From: CBFFRJ01 sp051486985
Lineage (GTDB): Bacteria > Pseudomonadota > Gammaproteobacteria > Enterobacterales > Enterobacteriaceae
Reading direction: 5' to 3'
Assembly (NCBI RefSeq): GCF_051486985.1
Contig: NZ_JAHVDV010000026.1
Span: 1-64,000, forward strand
DNA length: 64,000 nt
Shown here piece by piece: positions 17,688 to 26,585 of this stretch (the first letter of the stretch is position 1; every line of letters begins with the position of its first letter). Both the position numbers and the translations under genes were made by a program. A model generated the notes under the pieces. The model worked only from the letters and a program-made list of their open reading frames with translations. It did not search any database and was not told the DNA's origin.

Positions 17688-17918
17688 AATATTTTCTTAT
17701 TTTTGGGCGAACGGACGACCATATTAGTCATAGCAAAAGCGACATTTCAATCTGTAACAAAGTGCGGGAGTGGGCAAAAAAGCGGCAAAAAGCGGATAAT
17801 TTTCAGACCTGCGATTTCGCTTCTATGAAATGCTTCACAAATTTTTAATGTTGGAATTAAAAACTGGTTTTAGGTTAAATAAAAGTTACGGCTTGGTTAT
17901 TCATGCTGAAATGAGGAA

Positions 17919-17941
17919 TCGGGCTGAAATATTCAGCCCGA
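17919..17941. terminator. Perfect inverted repeat at the 3' end of yhjD
   Basis: TCGGGCTGAA-ATA-TTCAGCCCGA, 10-bp arms with a 3-base loop, nine bases beyond the yhjD stop. The T-run after it is weak on both strands, so it may stabilise the message rather than terminate efficiently. The rest of the yhjE-yhjD gap (17688-17949) shows no gene. Confidence 0.6.
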
Positions 17942-17949
17942 CAGGGGGA

Positions 17950-18993
17950 CTAGCGTTGCGTTTTACCCGGCATTCGCGGGTCACCTTTGTACTGTGCCGT
18001 CGCGATCCATGCCGCACAGAATAAGGTGAGGCGGGCGAAGAAATAGAAGAACGCCATCAGACCCAGTACCGAACCAAAGGCGGCACCCGACGGCGATTTC
18101 ACCATTGACGGTAAGGTGTAGGTCATGACGATTTTTATCACCTCAAAACCGATAGCCGCGATGAGGGTGCCGCGAATCAGCGCTTTTTTACGTGGGCGGT
18201 GGCGCGGCAGTCGCCAGAAAATCCAGAAAAACAACAGATAGTTGGCAGCGATGGAGATGGCAAGGCCGATAAGCCTCCACGCCGGTTTCAGCCACTCAAT
18301 GTAATCCAGATAGAGGGCGGAAATAATGATCTCCTGGGCCGAGCCGGCGATGGAGGTAATCGACAGGGTGATGATTAAGGCGACCAGCAGCCCAATCAGC
18401 GAGATAAAGTCGCGTAAGTACTTCATCCATATTTTTTCTTCATCCTGCGCGCTGCGCTCCCAGTTATCGCGGGACTGGGCGCGAATGGCTTCACGCAGGT
18501 TGCCCATCCAGTTAATGCCTGAATAGAGCGCAATGGCGAAGCCAACGATCCCCACCGTAGTTCGCTGTTGCACGGCTGTATTGATGGTACTTTTCAGCGT
18601 AGCGGCAAGCGTCGGATCGCTGACGCTAAGCAGGATCTTGCTGAAAATGTCCTGGAGCAGCGTGGGGTGCGACGCCAGAATGAACCCTGCCGCCGCAAAC
18701 GAGACCATCAGAATGGGAATCATCGACAAAAATGAGAAGTAGGTAATAGCAGCACCGAACTGGTTACCCATACGGTCGTTAAAGCGTTCAGTCGCGCGAA
18801 TGAGATGCGCGACCATCGGGCGGCGCTGCACTTTTTTCGCGACCTGCGTAACGGTCTCCAGCGCGGAATGGGATGCGCCGTCATCAGAAGGCTTAGTGTC
18901 GGGCTTTTCGGAGGGATCTGATGTCTCCATTTTTCTGACTGGCTCGTATTCCAGGTCCTGAGTGGGACGTTTTTCGCTGTTTTCCGGGGTCAT
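17950..18993 (-). CDS. yhjD: Inner membrane protein YhjD (YihY/BrkB family)
   Basis: 347 residues (E. coli about 337). An acidic, disordered N-terminal tail of about 55 residues precedes a YihY/BrkB membrane domain with about six helices, starting near AAITYFSFLSMIPILMVSFA. In E. coli, mutant forms of YhjD suppress the need for Kdo in LPS export, implying a role in lipid or envelope export; the wild-type activity is unknown. Same strand as yhjE and yhjC. Confidence 0.92.
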   Translation of the reverse strand: MTPENSEKRPTQDLEYEPVRKMETSDPSEKPDTKPSDDGASHSALETVTQVAKKVQRRPMVAHLIRATERFNDRMGNQFGAAITYFSFLSMIPILMVSFAAAGFILASHPTLLQDIFSKILLSVSDPTLAATLKSTINTAVQQRTTVGIVGFAIALYSGINWMGNLREAIRAQSRDNWERSAQDEEKIWMKYLRDFISLIGLLVALIITLSITSIAGSAQEIIISALYLDYIEWLKPAWRLIGLAISIAANYLLFFWIFWRLPRHRPRKKALIRGTLIAAIGFEVIKIVMTYTLPSMVKSPSGAAFGSVLGLMAFFYFFARLTLFCAAWIATAQYKGDPRMPGKTQR

Positions 18994-19045
18994 CAGTGCT
19001 AATTTCCTTTGTCTGCTCGCGATTAGGTAAAATTATAGACTGCCT

Positions 19046-19945
19046 CTAATCAACGTAGTCTTTCATTACCCCTGAAAGCCACTCCATGAACAGGTGTACG
19101 CGCCGTGAAAGGTTGCGCCGGTGAGGATAAATCAGAGAGACCGGCATCGGTTCTGCGCGGTATTGCGGCAGGATTTCGACCAGTGTGCCGCTGCGTAAGG
19201 CATCCCTTACTCCGATGCGCGGCACCTGAATAATACCCAGCCCGGCCAGGCAGGCCGCATGGTAGGTATCGGTGCTATTCACGGTGAGAATGCCCCCGGT
19301 TTTTATCCACGACGTTTTGTTATCGCACCAGACTTCAAAGCCCTGCGGACGAACGCCGAGGTTGAGTGCATAGTGAACAACGGCGTGAGAAGAGAGGTCA
19401 TCCAGCGTCTCCGGGTAGCCAAAGCGCGCCAGATAATCAGGGCTGGCGCAGTTGATTATCGACAGCCTGCCCAGATGGCGGGCGATGAGTCCCGAATCTT
19501 TAAGCGTACCGACACGCACCACGCAGTCAAAGCCTTCCCGAATCACATCGACCCGCCGGTCGCTACTGCTGAGTTCCAGTTCAATGCCGGGGTAGTGCTG
19601 GAGAAAAGCAGGGAGACGGGGGATAACAAGGTTTTTCGCGACAGCCACCGGCATGTCCACCCGCAAACGTCCACTGATGCTGGACGGATCATGAAGAAAG
19701 AGTCCGTCGAGTTCATCCATGTTACTGAGCAGGTCCTTCGCCCGTTCGTAATAGACCATGCCATCCTGCGTCAGCTGCACACGCCGGGTTGTACGATAAA
19801 GCAGCTGGGTGCCGAGATGGTTTTCCAGCGCCTGGATCTGGCGAGATACGCTGCCTTTAGGCAGACCAAGGGAGTCTGCCGCACGCGAAAAGCTCTCCAG
19901 TTCAGCGACCCGAATGAACAACTGCATTGCATAAATTCTATCCAT
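19046..19945 (-). CDS. yhjC: LysR-type regulator YhjC
   Basis: 299 residues from ATG 19945, matching E. coli YhjC (299). The winged HTH is SFSRAADSLGLPKGSVSRQI, followed by a two-lobed substrate-binding domain. I reject a longer 334-residue reading because the shorter start matches the family and the extension runs into the divergent promoter. It diverges from an SDR gene at 20065, the usual arrangement for a LysR regulator and its target. Its ligand is unknown. Confidence 0.92.
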   Translation of the reverse strand: MDRIYAMQLFIRVAELESFSRAADSLGLPKGSVSRQIQALENHLGTQLLYRTTRRVQLTQDGMVYYERAKDLLSNMDELDGLFLHDPSSISGRLRVDMPVAVAKNLVIPRLPAFLQHYPGIELELSSSDRRVDVIREGFDCVVRVGTLKDSGLIARHLGRLSIINCASPDYLARFGYPETLDDLSSHAVVHYALNLGVRPQGFEVWCDNKTSWIKTGGILTVNSTDTYHAACLAGLGIIQVPRIGVRDALRSGTLVEILPQYRAEPMPVSLIYPHRRNLSRRVHLFMEWLSGVMKDYVD

Positions 19946-20064
19946 TCCATGCCCCAATTGTTGTTTGTAATGAAACAGTGAAGCGTAATTCAGTGCCTTT
20001 ATTGTTGTACCACCAGCTAATAAGCTTTTTCTACAGTGAACAACAGACAAAAACGAGGTTTCTC

Positions 20065-20823
20065 ATGACACAACGTATCGCTTTGGTTACCGGTGGCAGC
20101 CGTGGGCTGGGAAAAAACGCGGCAATGAAGCTGGCAGCACGTGGAACAGGGATCATCCTGACGTACAACAACAATGCGCAGGCGGCTCAGGACGTGGTTG
20201 AGGAAATCACGCGTAAAGGCGTGAAAGCAGTGGCATTGCGCTTAAACGTCGGCGATGTAGCAAGCTTTGAGGTTTTTGCCCAACAGGTGAAAGAGCAGTT
20301 GCATACCACATGGGGGCGGGAGACGTTTGATTATTTATTGAACAATGCTGGTATAGGTATCAGTGTCCCGTTTGCTCAGACCAGCGAAGCGCAATTTGAT
20401 GAATTAATGAACATCCATTTAAAAGGGCCGTTCTTTCTCACCCAGCGCTTGCTGCCGCTGTTGGTCGATGGAGGCCGCATTCTGAACGTTTCCAGTGGTC
20501 TGGCGCGTTTCGCGCTGCCGGGTTATGCCACCTACGCAGCCATGAAAGGGGCGATGGAAGTCTTGACCCGTTATCAGGCCAAAGAGCTCGGCGCACGCGG
20601 CATTTCGGTAAACATCATTGCGCCTGGTGCCATTGAGACCGATTTTCGCGGCGGGGAAGTGCGCGATAATCCACACATCAACCAGCATATTGCTTCGCAA
20701 ACGGCGCTTGGACGGGTGGGTAAACCGGATGATATCGGCGATGCGATAGCAGCATTACTGAGTGACGACCTGGCGTGGATGAATGCTCAACGTATGGAAG
20801 TATCCGGCGGGATGTTCCTGTAA
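20065..20823 (+). CDS. SDR-family oxidoreductase
   Basis: 252 residues from ATG 20065. Classical short-chain dehydrogenase: cofactor motif TGGSRGLGKNAAM, then LLNNAGIGISVPF, the catalytic Ser in ILNVSSGLARF and the YxxxK pair in YATYAAMKGAME. Gly-rich loop residues followed by no early acidic residue suggest NADP(H) preference. Divergent from yhjC, its probable regulator; E. coli has no SDR at this place. The substrate is unknown. Confidence 0.88.
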   Translation: MTQRIALVTGGSRGLGKNAAMKLAARGTGIILTYNNNAQAAQDVVEEITRKGVKAVALRLNVGDVASFEVFAQQVKEQLHTTWGRETFDYLLNNAGIGISVPFAQTSEAQFDELMNIHLKGPFFLTQRLLPLLVDGGRILNVSSGLARFALPGYATYAAMKGAMEVLTRYQAKELGARGISVNIIAPGAIETDFRGGEVRDNPHINQHIASQTALGRVGKPDDIGDAIAALLSDDLAWMNAQRMEVSGGMFL

Positions 20824-20824
20824 A

Positions 20825-20862
20825 AAAGAGGCCGGGTAGGGATTACCCGGCTCGGTTTTTAT
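20825..20862. terminator. Bidirectional terminator between SDR and YdeI-like gene
   Basis: Stem GCCGGGTA/TACCCGGC (20831-20838 and 20844-20851) with a 5-base loop. A T-run follows on the forward side and a T-rich tract (A6 at 20822-20827) on the reverse side, so it serves both converging genes. Confidence 0.88.
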
Positions 20863-20868
20863 GCGAGG

Positions 20869-21267
20869 TTACTGTTTCTGGAAGTGGGTGACTTTAACGC
20901 GGGCAGGTTTCTGCTTCGCGTCGAGGGACCCGCTAATGCCCACCAGATGGTCCGGGGAAACCTGGCGACCATCGAAGATAGCCATCGGGATATGTACCTC
21001 TATTTGCCCGGTTTTATCCCTGAATTCATACACATCTTCACCAATTTTACGCACTAAATTGCCTCGTAAAGAGACGGAGGCACCATCGTGCATTGCTTTT
21101 GCCTGTTCCACGGTCATGGAACGGGCATCTTCCATACCGCGATAGCCCTCATCCATTTTATGTGGTGCGGGTGGCGCTTTATCCGCTTTGAGTCCGGGTG
21201 AATCTTCTGCGAATGCTGTCATGGAAAACAGTGCTGCTACGGCTGTTGCCAGCAGAATCTTCTTCAT
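20869..21267 (-). CDS. Periplasmic OB-fold stress protein, YgiW/YdeI family
   Basis: 132 residues. A signal peptide (MKKILLATAVAALFSMTAFA) with cleavage probably after AFA precedes a bacterial OB-fold (BOF) domain. Family landmarks are DEGYRGMEDA, MHDGASVSLRGNLVRKIGED and IPMAIFDGR. Closest in pattern to E. coli YdeI (130 residues), linked to hydrogen peroxide and envelope stress resistance. It is a periplasmic soluble protein. Monocistronic, ending at the shared terminator. Confidence 0.9.
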   Translation of the reverse strand: MKKILLATAVAALFSMTAFAEDSPGLKADKAPPAPHKMDEGYRGMEDARSMTVEQAKAMHDGASVSLRGNLVRKIGEDVYEFRDKTGQIEVHIPMAIFDGRQVSPDHLVGISGSLDAKQKPARVKVTHFQKQ

Positions 21268-21334
21268 AAGCTCGCCTCACGATCAGTAAAACACTGGCTA
21301 AGCCTGGCACAGCCTGCTGAGGATGACAGGTGAA

Positions 21335-21871
21335 TTATCTGGTTTCGCCGTATTCGTGGTGCAGCAGCCCAAATATCCAGTCATTTTGCCAGCGGCCTGC
21401 CAGCCAGAATGCTTCACGCAGTTCACCTTCCTGCACAAAACCTGCTTTTTCAAGCACCCGCCTGGAGGGGGTATTACCTGCTGTCACTGTCGCCACAAGG
21501 CGGCGGATTCCCCCCTCTGCGAATGCGTACCTACAGACGGCGTGCAGGGATTCCAGCGCATAGCCCTTCCCCTGCGCGGGCGGCGCAAATAAAAATCCCA
21601 CTTCGGCGCAGTCACGCTCCCGATGGACGTAACCGGTCACGCCGAGCGGCATACCCGTCACGCTGTCGCGTACTACCAGACAGAGCCAGTGTTCACTGCC
21701 AGGAGACCAGGCGGGAAGGCGGGTATCGAATGCTTCACGGATCGCCGCCTGCGGACGAGGTTCTGCAACAAAACGCATCACCTGCGGATCCTGCTGTAAG
21801 GCGAGAAAAAATGGCCAGTCGCTCTCCGTTATCGGGGAGCAGGTCAGTCGTGTCGTCTTCAGGGTTAACAT
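21335..21871 (-). CDS. GNAT-family N-acetyltransferase (RimJ-like)
   Basis: 178 residues from ATG 21871, chosen because CCTGGAGCAAAATA supplies a ribosome site; a longer start at 21913 lacks one. It begins LTLKTTRLTCSPITESDWPF, typical of RimJ/RimL-type acetyltransferases. The acetyl-CoA loop is APPAQGKGYALESL and motif B is VTAGNTPSRRVLEKAGF. The substrate may be a protein N-terminus or a small amine; nothing in the context decides. Confidence 0.85.
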   Translation of the reverse strand: MLTLKTTRLTCSPITESDWPFFLALQQDPQVMRFVAEPRPQAAIREAFDTRLPAWSPGSEHWLCLVVRDSVTGMPLGVTGYVHRERDCAEVGFLFAPPAQGKGYALESLHAVCRYAFAEGGIRRLVATVTAGNTPSRRVLEKAGFVQEGELREAFWLAGRWQNDWIFGLLHHEYGETR

Positions 21872-22021
21872 TATTTTGCTCCAGGATTTTTGTTTTGTTA
21901 AAGCCGCCGTCACTGATAATAATCGTTAACTGGTCTATGTTTTAACTACTCATAAATAAAGAAAATTTAACGATTGTTCTCGCCAGTTAATTATTTCTTA
22001 GGTTGCACTTAAAGGAAGAGA

Positions 22022-23617
22022 ATGGCCCGTTCTGCACCCCGTAGTCTGAGTGAACAATTTGACGAATGCATCGGAATTATCCGCCAGGCGTCTGTCGAGA
22101 TTTTGCTGTTATTAAATGTACATTTCGAGGAAGGCAAAGATCCGCGCTGGTTTCTGGAGCAACTTGATATTGCGCGCCTGAGTCTTGGTGGTTGGGGAAT
22201 GGTGGCAAAAAGATTAAAACTGAACGACGCGGAATTAACGCAGTTCACGTTGCAGTTGCGCCATTTACAACAGGTGGTTCCCCATTATGAAAAAGGTCAG
22301 GACGTCAGCGAAAATCAGCTGATTACCGCCCTGCGTTTTGTTCGTGCGTTGGAGCACCTGCGCATGAAACAGCCGCTCCTGACCTACAACACCACCCTGC
22401 ATGATAAGCACGAAGGGCAGGAGCATGGATTGGTTCAGCTACGGGCGCTGGAGCTGATGCTGAAATCCTTAATCAACCACGCCTGGCCTGATAAATTACG
22501 CTTACGTAACCATTTGAAAACACGGTTTGGGGCTGATAATGTGCGCCGCTGGCTGAAAACCGGCGACGACGATGATGTTCTGAGTGGCATGAAGTTTGGC
22601 GAGCTGGCGTCACTACTGGTCGACAGAAAAGAGTTCAGTCAGCACTATGCGCGGCTTTTTAACGACACCGCAGTACTGAATCTTTTCCTTGAACCCCGTA
22701 AAACGCTACAAACGTTCCTCGATGATATTCGCCAGATTCGCAGCACGGTGGTGGCCGGTCAACCCCTGACCAGCAATCAGCTGACCTTACTGGATAATTA
22801 TTATCCGCAAATCACCGGTCCCGTGCAGCGAGCCTGGGAAGAGGGGCGAATCAAGATTAATCCTGCGGGTTTAATGAAAGAGGCAGGAGAGGGTTTAGAG
22901 GCTTACTGGGAGCATGCGCGTTCAAAAGATCGCGCGGCGGGAGGGGATGCGATGCAAATTCGCGGTGATATTGAGAAACCGGAAAAACGGGCTGCCCGCA
23001 CACGCGAGCAGCGCGAACAGATGCTGTCGACGCTGTTATGGGGTGCCGTCGGCGTGGTGGTGGTGGTAATGGCAGTGGGCGCGTTTATGATGTTCAGCGG
23101 CGGCGCCTCCATGGCAACGGGGCCTCTTACCGGGGAGAGCCGCATCACGGTGCCCATTTCTCAAAGTAAAGAGAAAGTCACGCCGAAAGAAACGCTGAGC
23201 CGTATGGGCATCCCACGCGATGAAAGCAACTTCCGCTCGGCCATCGATCGCAACGATACCCGCGTTGTTTCACTGTTTCTGAGCACCGGTATGCCGTGGA
23301 AACTCTCCTGGACTGAACAGGCGCTGGCGAACAATTACACGGACGTGCTGGATATGCTCCTGCGTTATCGTCTGCAGATGGAGGAGAATCGCCCGTGCCG
23401 TCGCTTTATAGAGAATATGGCGCATAACATGGCGGCAGGTACGCGACTGGACTCGGTGCGTAAGAACCTGTTGCAGGCGTTTTGCACTTCAAAACCAGTG
23501 GTCAATCGCCAGCGTTATGAGATGGAACAGGCGGAGTTACGTTACAAAGCCGCACCTGACGATGACAGCAAAAAATGGGCGGATATTCAGTCCGCCATTT
23601 ATGACGTCATTGAGTAG
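22022..23617 (+). CDS. Large single-pass membrane protein, possibly HEPN-type
   Basis: 531 residues. The first 335 are helical and cytoplasmic-looking and may include a HEPN-like domain (the family is, as I recall, labelled STY4199-type HEPN after a Salmonella protein). A transmembrane helix follows at about 339-359 (LWGAVGVVVVVMAVGAFMMF). The remaining 170 residues include ankyrin-like helices (NFRSAIDRNDTRVVSLFLST, then NNYTDVLDMLLRYRL). If the N-terminus is cytoplasmic, the ankyrin-like part is periplasmic. Ribosome site AAAGGAAGAG. Function unknown; the domain reading is moderate. Confidence 0.7.
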   Translation: MARSAPRSLSEQFDECIGIIRQASVEILLLLNVHFEEGKDPRWFLEQLDIARLSLGGWGMVAKRLKLNDAELTQFTLQLRHLQQVVPHYEKGQDVSENQLITALRFVRALEHLRMKQPLLTYNTTLHDKHEGQEHGLVQLRALELMLKSLINHAWPDKLRLRNHLKTRFGADNVRRWLKTGDDDDVLSGMKFGELASLLVDRKEFSQHYARLFNDTAVLNLFLEPRKTLQTFLDDIRQIRSTVVAGQPLTSNQLTLLDNYYPQITGPVQRAWEEGRIKINPAGLMKEAGEGLEAYWEHARSKDRAAGGDAMQIRGDIEKPEKRAARTREQREQMLSTLLWGAVGVVVVVMAVGAFMMFSGGASMATGPLTGESRITVPISQSKEKVTPKETLSRMGIPRDESNFRSAIDRNDTRVVSLFLSTGMPWKLSWTEQALANNYTDVLDMLLRYRLQMEENRPCRRFIENMAHNMAAGTRLDSVRKNLLQAFCTSKPVVNRQRYEMEQAELRYKAAPDDDSKKWADIQSAIYDVIE

Positions 23618-23633
23618 GAGAGAGCACGGGGAG

Positions 23634-25283
23634 TTACGGCTCCCCGTATAGCCCAATCAAACGGCGTATCACGCCATTCGTCCAGCCGAAGCCATCCTGT
23701 AAAGGATATTCACCCCCGCCACCTTCTCGCGGCGTACCGTCCGCAATATGGTATTTCTCGATGAGCTTGTGGTGGTGCTCATAGAAATGGTTCACGGTGC
23801 GCAGCCAGTTACGGGCAATTTCATCCCCCAGCGCATCGTTGCCATAGAGTTTGAATCCCTGAATGGCCATCCACTGTAGGGGGGCCCAGCCGTTGGGTTT
23901 GTCCCACTGTTCGCCAGTCTCATATTCGGTTGCCAGAATCCCACCGGGGGTGAGCAGGCGGGTCGTTACCGCCTCGGCTACGCGCTCTGCCTGCTCATGA
24001 GTCACCATACCCACATACAACGGCACGATGCTGGCGGCGGAGAAGAGTGCCATCTGCTCACGACGCCAGTCGTAGTCGCGGAAGCAGCCGTTTTCGTCAT
24101 CCCACATATAGCGGTTAACCGCCGCGCGGCGGTCGCTGGCTTTCTGACGGAATTCGCTCTCACGCTCCCGGTCACCTTTCAAACCGGCGATATTGGCAAT
24201 CGCACTTTCCAGTTTGAACAGGAAGGCGTTCAGGTCGATGGGGATAAACTGCGTGGTACGGATACTGGCCAGTCGATGCGCATCCCGCAGCCAGCGCGAT
24301 GAGTAGTCCCAGCCAGAGGCGGCTCCCGCACGCAGGTCGCGATAAACCTCATTGGCCGGTCGGCTGGAGTGCTTGGCTGTTTCTACGTCTTCCAGCCAGG
24401 ACTCATCACGCGGGGTATCACGGTCATCCCAGTAACGGTTGAGCAGTGAACCATCGGGCATTCGCACCACATGACGATATGCCTGATTGAGCGACAGCGA
24501 CTCTGCGCCGTCCATCCAGAAGTCGTACTCCATCAGCAGGTGTTCGAGATAACGTCGCGCGCCGCGTACGCCATCCTCCTCGAACAGCTCCACCATCAGC
24601 GCAAAGACCGGCGGCTGAGAGCGGCTGAGATAGTAGGTGCGGTTCCCGTTGGGAATGTGACCATAACGCTCAATCATCCACGCGAAGTTATCGGCCATGC
24701 AGCGCAGCAGGTCGTCACGACCGCTTTCTGCCAGCCCCAGCATGGTGAAATAGGAGTCCCAGTAGTAGGTTTCACTAAACCGGCCACCCGGCACAATATA
24801 GGCCTGAGGTAAGGCCAGCAGGGAAGACCAGGGGATGTGGTCCTGCGGCTCACGGGTGAGCACCGGCCACAGCTGATCGATATGTTCCTTGAGCGAGCTA
24901 CCCGGATCGGAAACATACTCTTTGCTGTAGTCTGCTGGCATCCAGAAGTGGGCCTTCACGAACTGGCGAAGGTCAAAGCCTGGTTTGCGTTTGATTTTGC
25001 GATAGCGAATCAGAATGTCGAGCGGATCCATTTTGGGTGCGCAGTCAGGGAAGGTTTTACTGTCGGTAAAAATGCGTGCTGACTGCACATTCTCAAACAG
25101 TTCCAGATAACGATCGGCTGGGGTGAGCGCGTCCGACGCGGGCAGCCCTTCAATCATCTCCGGCTCCGGCTCCGCCTCGATCATCTCTTCCAGTTTTAAC
25201 TCGCAGGGGTCGATTTCGTAGCGGGCCTCGTCTTCGATCCCAAATTCTACGGATTCAGCGCTGTGAAGTTTCTGGTTAAACAT
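23634..25283 (-). CDS. treF: Cytoplasmic trehalase TreF
   Basis: 549 residues, the same as E. coli TreF. This GH37 enzyme hydrolyses trehalose to two glucose in the cytoplasm. Both trehalase signatures are present: PGGRFSETYYWDSYF near residue 170 and QWDKPNGWAPLQW near 450, plus the Gly-rich GGGGEYPLQDGFGWTNGV end. No signal peptide, which separates it from periplasmic TreA. Convergent with the membrane protein gene upstream; 16 bp separate the stops. Confidence 0.97.
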   Translation of the reverse strand: MFNQKLHSAESVEFGIEDEARYEIDPCELKLEEMIEAEPEPEMIEGLPASDALTPADRYLELFENVQSARIFTDSKTFPDCAPKMDPLDILIRYRKIKRKPGFDLRQFVKAHFWMPADYSKEYVSDPGSSLKEHIDQLWPVLTREPQDHIPWSSLLALPQAYIVPGGRFSETYYWDSYFTMLGLAESGRDDLLRCMADNFAWMIERYGHIPNGNRTYYLSRSQPPVFALMVELFEEDGVRGARRYLEHLLMEYDFWMDGAESLSLNQAYRHVVRMPDGSLLNRYWDDRDTPRDESWLEDVETAKHSSRPANEVYRDLRAGAASGWDYSSRWLRDAHRLASIRTTQFIPIDLNAFLFKLESAIANIAGLKGDRERESEFRQKASDRRAAVNRYMWDDENGCFRDYDWRREQMALFSAASIVPLYVGMVTHEQAERVAEAVTTRLLTPGGILATEYETGEQWDKPNGWAPLQWMAIQGFKLYGNDALGDEIARNWLRTVNHFYEHHHKLIEKYHIADGTPREGGGGEYPLQDGFGWTNGVIRRLIGLYGEP

Positions 25284-25379
25284 AGAGATACTGGCCTCCG
25301 GATGTCGTCGTAATACATTACGGGTTTTTCCCGGCTATTACCTAAGCGTAGACTTTCGCTTCGATATGTGGGGACAAAG

Positions 25380-25395
25380 TGTGCTACAGATCACG
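25380..25395 (-). promoter_or_regulatory. Possible CRP site upstream of treF
   Basis: TGTGC-TACAGA-TCACG, eight of ten conserved positions of the CRP palindrome, about 100 bp ahead of the treF start. The rest of the 25284-25604 gap holds no gene I can support. Confidence 0.4.
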
Positions 25396-25604
25396 TTTCG
25401 ATATCTACCCTGAATGTTCTGATAGCATTTAGGTGTTTGTTTTTAAAGAGAATACAGAGCGCGGGGGCCAGCGCTTTTCGGACTAATCATTTTGCAACGA
25501 TTTATGATCTCCGTGAGGTTAAGGAAAGTTTATCGTATTTGGCTAAACCTGCTGTGAATTCGAGCAGAATTGTTCAATTTTTCTACTAAATTACCGGAGT
25601 TCCT

Positions 25605-26009
25605 GTGAAATTTTCCCCCGTTACGCTTGAGCAGTGTCTGGATATCCGTCATGCGATTCTGTGGCCGCACCTTCCCCGCGAAGCCTCACGGGTTGAGGGA
25701 GATGAAGAGGCGCAGCATTTCGGCGTTGTGCATGAAGAGATGATAGTGAGCTGCCTCTCGGTGTTCATCTGCGATGCCTCTACCTGTCAGATTCGTAAAT
25801 TCGCCACCCTGAAGGCTTACCAGGGGCAGGGGTTTGGCGGTTTTCTGTTTCAGTCCGTTCTGGAGAGAATGGCTAAAGCCGGGATTACACACTTCCACCT
25901 GAATGCGCGAACGTCAGCGACAGGGTTCTATGAAAAGTTTGGCTTTATATCTGAAGGAGAAACCTTCTTTAAGAAGGGCATAGAGTTCGTGCGCATGGTG
26001 CGTGAGTGA
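25605..26009 (+). CDS. GNAT-family N-acetyltransferase
   Basis: 134 residues from GTG 25605, behind CCGGAGTTCCT. A compact single-domain GNAT: the acetyl-CoA-binding loop is KAYQGQGFGGFLFQSVLERM and the C-terminal TSATGFYEKFGFISEG is the usual beta6-alpha4 end. No paired gene besides decaying toxin-antitoxin fragments downstream. The substrate is unknown. Confidence 0.8.
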   Translation: MKFSPVTLEQCLDIRHAILWPHLPREASRVEGDEEAQHFGVVHEEMIVSCLSVFICDASTCQIRKFATLKAYQGQGFGGFLFQSVLERMAKAGITHFHLNARTSATGFYEKFGFISEGETFFKKGIEFVRMVRE

Positions 26010-26012
26010 GGG

Positions 26013-26207
26013 ATGTGGGTCTTAGTGTATGCAGACGCGCAGAGCAGGAGTGTGCCCGGGCAGATTGAATATTGGGCGAAAATCGGACGTATAGCCGAAG
26101 GTAACCCTGATATGCCTTTCTCGCTAATCAATGAAGCCCTGTCAGCCAAATCAGAAATTGATAACAGGCAAACGGTAAAGTATGTGCGCAGAAAAGACCG
26201 AGCCTGA
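26013..26207 (+). pseudogene. ParD-like antitoxin, N-terminally truncated
   Basis: The segment SRSVPGQIEYWAKIGRIAEG, then NPDMPFSLINEALSAKSE, matches ParD-like antitoxins (PF11903), which normally begin with a beta-strand and helix (about 20 residues) before RSVPGQIEYW. Here that start is replaced by unrelated residues directly after the GNAT stop, so the DNA-binding beta-strand is lost. The frame runs 26 bp into the toxin start. I treat it as a remnant of a type II toxin-antitoxin pair. Confidence 0.7.
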
Positions 26208-26509
26208 GATTGACGTTTACCTGTCCCGCCGCTTTGAAAAGAAGCCAGGTTCTTTGAATCAGCAGGAGAGGGATACCGTAGATGAACAGATCGAATTGAT
26301 CATTGATACCCCGGAACTGGGTGAGCAAAAAAGGCGATCTTGCTTATTTGCGCGTCCATAAATTTCGCATGAGCAACCAACAATACCTTCCTGGCGATAG
26401 CTGGGTTGAACAAAAGCTTGAACTGTACATGCTGAGTCCTGGCTCACATGAAAACTTCTACGATGACCAAAAAAAGCACCGTAAAGCAGATTTGAAGATC
26501 ATTTGCTGA
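26182..26509 (+). pseudogene. RelE/ParE-type toxin, frameshifted
   Basis: From ATG 26182 the frame reads LSRRFEKKPGSLNQQERDTV, EQIELIIDTPELGEQ, then fails at a run of six A near 26327-26332. It resumes in another frame as GDLAYLRVHKFRMSNQQYLP, VEQKLELYMLSPGSHENFYD and KKHRKADLKIIC-stop. That is the full RelE-superfamily fold, about 108 residues once the frame is repaired. With its truncated ParD-like partner, the module is dead or was misread in a homopolymer. Confidence 0.75.
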
Positions 26510-26539
26510 GAATTTAAAGACATGTTCCCTGACCGCTTT

Positions 26540-26578
26540 GCTCCCTCTCCCTTTTAGGGAGAGGGCAGGGGTGAGGGT
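26540..26578. repeat. Dispersed palindromic repeat next to aguA
   Basis: CCCTCTCCC-TTTTA-GGGAGAGGG followed by CAGGGGTGAGGG: a single copy of the same element seen at 435-795, 11362-11442 and 16020-16360. It sits at the 3' end of aguA, where it may act as an mRNA-stabilising hairpin. Confidence 0.75.
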
Positions 26579-26585
26579 CTACAAA

